DNA of 64,000 nt, from the NCBI RefSeq assembly GCF_000166295.1, contig NC_017506.1:4340001-4404000 (forward strand). Reading direction: 5' to 3'. Both the position numbers and the translations under genes were made by a program. The notes beneath the pieces are model-generated. The model saw only the letters and a list, made by a program, of their open reading frames with translations, did no database searches and had not been told where the DNA came from. The first letter of the stretch is position 1. Each line of letters begins with the position of its first letter. The DNA comes from Marinobacter adhaerens HP15. GTDB lineage: Bacteria > Pseudomonadota > Gammaproteobacteria > Pseudomonadales > Oleiphilaceae. Below, in pieces: positions 63,316 through 64,000 of this stretch.

Positions 63316-63768
63316 ATGACTCACTTCAACCTATTACTCCCAATCACCCTGACGATGCTCGTTCTTGTGCCCACCGTCGGTGCACAAGATCAAGAAGCAC
63401 AGCCGCTTCTCTACCAGACAGGCGACCCCACCGAATGGCCTCCCGAGCTGGACGCAGTCATCGCCGCGCCGGAAAATCACACAGTGCTCCTGGAAAACGA
63501 GCGAGTGCGCGTGTTCGAAGTTACCCTCGCCCCCGGTGAACTGGAGAACCTGCACCATCACCGTTGGCCCAGCGTTCTTCACATCACGGAGGCGGGTCAC
63601 TTCATTGACCGCAACGCGGACGGCGAAGTCATCTTCGACTCCAGGGAGATGAGCGGGCCGCTAACGTTGCCGCTGACGATGTGGAAGGATCCGGAGGCTC
63701 CTCATTCCGTCGAGAACCTGAGTACTACGCAGAGGCTCAGGCTCCTCCGGGTCGAATTGAAGCAGTAG
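63316..63768 (+). CDS. Secreted cupin-domain protein
   Basis: 150-aa exported protein: signal peptide ending VGAQD, then a small beta-barrel with LHHHRWPSVLHI metal-type His cluster and a later APHSVENL. It fits the cupin fold; substrate unknown. GAGAGG is seven bases before the ATG. Its GC is higher than that of the cassettes on its left, so it has a separate origin. Confidence 0.75.
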   Translation: MTHFNLLLPITLTMLVLVPTVGAQDQEAQPLLYQTGDPTEWPPELDAVIAAPENHTVLLENERVRVFEVTLAPGELENLHHHRWPSVLHITEAGHFIDRNADGEVIFDSREMSGPLTLPLTMWKDPEAPHSVENLSTTQRLRLLRVELKQ

Positions 63769-64000
63769 GGGGCGCTAATTCGGCAGGCCGGGGTTCTGGC
63801 GGCGCTCTCTCAGAGCTTCGCCACCAAGCCGTCTGACCAGTCGCTTAGGCGCCGTTCCGGCCGTAAGCCGCCACTGAGCGCCCTAATCAGGGAGCTCTTA
63901 AGCTTATGCGTTCGGATTAAAACCTGAATGTTTGCTTTGCGACCGCCGGTTACGAATAAATAGCGGTCAATTATTTGCGCACCGCAACGAAAAGCAATTC
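63769..64000. repeat. Window end: possible long attC and motif copy D
   Basis: GCGCTAA at 63772 after the cupin stop and GCGTTCGG with GTT at 63910-63912 could be the ends of a VCR-length attC (about 140 bp, GC-rich with TTAGGCGCC inside). CTGAATGTTTGCTTTGCGACC starts at 63924, again 14 bases after the GTT; its right arm is diverged. No gene seen. Confidence 0.45.

Noticed and set aside
1..64000. CRISPR arrays, rRNA, tRNA genes, complete IS elements
   Set aside because: No regularly spaced short repeats, no rRNA stretch, no cloverleaf I could recognise, and no transposase-like protein in any frame.

Overview
The window looks like a marine gammaproteobacterium, probably Marinobacter or a close relative. 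This is an inference from gene content and moderately high GC, not from a marker gene. No rRNA, tRNA or CRISPR array was seen. The left 48.6 kb is dense, ordinary-looking chromosome. The right 15 kb is a mobile, lower-GC patchwork built around integron recombination sites.

Left part. Bases 1-6375 hold the end of nei, then a minus-strand set running dabB-dabA-DUF6671-like gene-sua5; DabAB is an inorganic-carbon uptake machine. Bases 6502-12093 hold a Cache chemoreceptor, two small unknown genes and a PAS-GGDEF-EAL protein. Bases 12200-31643 form one large formate dehydrogenase (FDH) supercluster. A minus-strand structural operon (DUF3305, DUF3306, TorD-like chaperone, Tat micro-protein, alpha, beta and gamma subunits, a 42-aa membrane peptide, a TusA-like protein) stands back to back with a plus-strand accessory operon (polyferredoxin, Mrp ATPase, biotin/lipoate-ligase-like protein, DUF6505-like protein). 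Next come fdhD-mobA-mobB-moeA for cofactor maturation and insertion, tupBCA for tungstate uptake, an excisionase-HTH/periplasmic-binding-type regulator, and a MOT1-type oxyanion transporter. Together they take up Mo/W, build the cofactor, sulfurate it and assemble a membrane-bound periplasmic FDH.

Bases 31654-48602 are catabolic and signalling genes. They include an FAD-linked oxidase, a glutaredoxin-like protein, and a cyclohexanecarboxylate operon (aliA-badH-badI-aliB-badR) with a good sigma70 promoter. An alkyl sulfatase gene, broken by a one-base frameshift, is fused by a start/stop overlap to a GMC alcohol dehydrogenase and faces a LysR gene. A three-gene c-di-GMP operon encodes a GGDEF cyclase, a LOV blue-light GGDEF*-EAL protein and a membrane-anchored degenerate EAL protein.

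Right part (48.6-64 kb). Bases 49145-54311 are a cassette array with attC sites but no integron integrase in view (a CALIN). Its cassettes carry a HEPN-like protein, an unknown, a stand-alone GT51 transglycosylase plus nucleotidyltransferase, an Mrr-like nuclease, a lipoprotein and an AbiV-like protein. Two 201-bp direct repeats flank it. Between two further attC sites sits a three-gene locus: an NLR-like STAND NTPase with a nuclease-like N-terminus and TPR-like tail, a thymidylate kinase, and a divergent radical-SAM enzyme. This is the best candidate here for an undescribed system, probably anti-phage. Downstream are higBA, a minimal tyrosine recombinase, a MerR-methyltransferase fusion split at a canonical -1 slippery site, and a secreted cupin. 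Copies of a short motif recur, three of them exactly 14 nt after an attC-type GTT.
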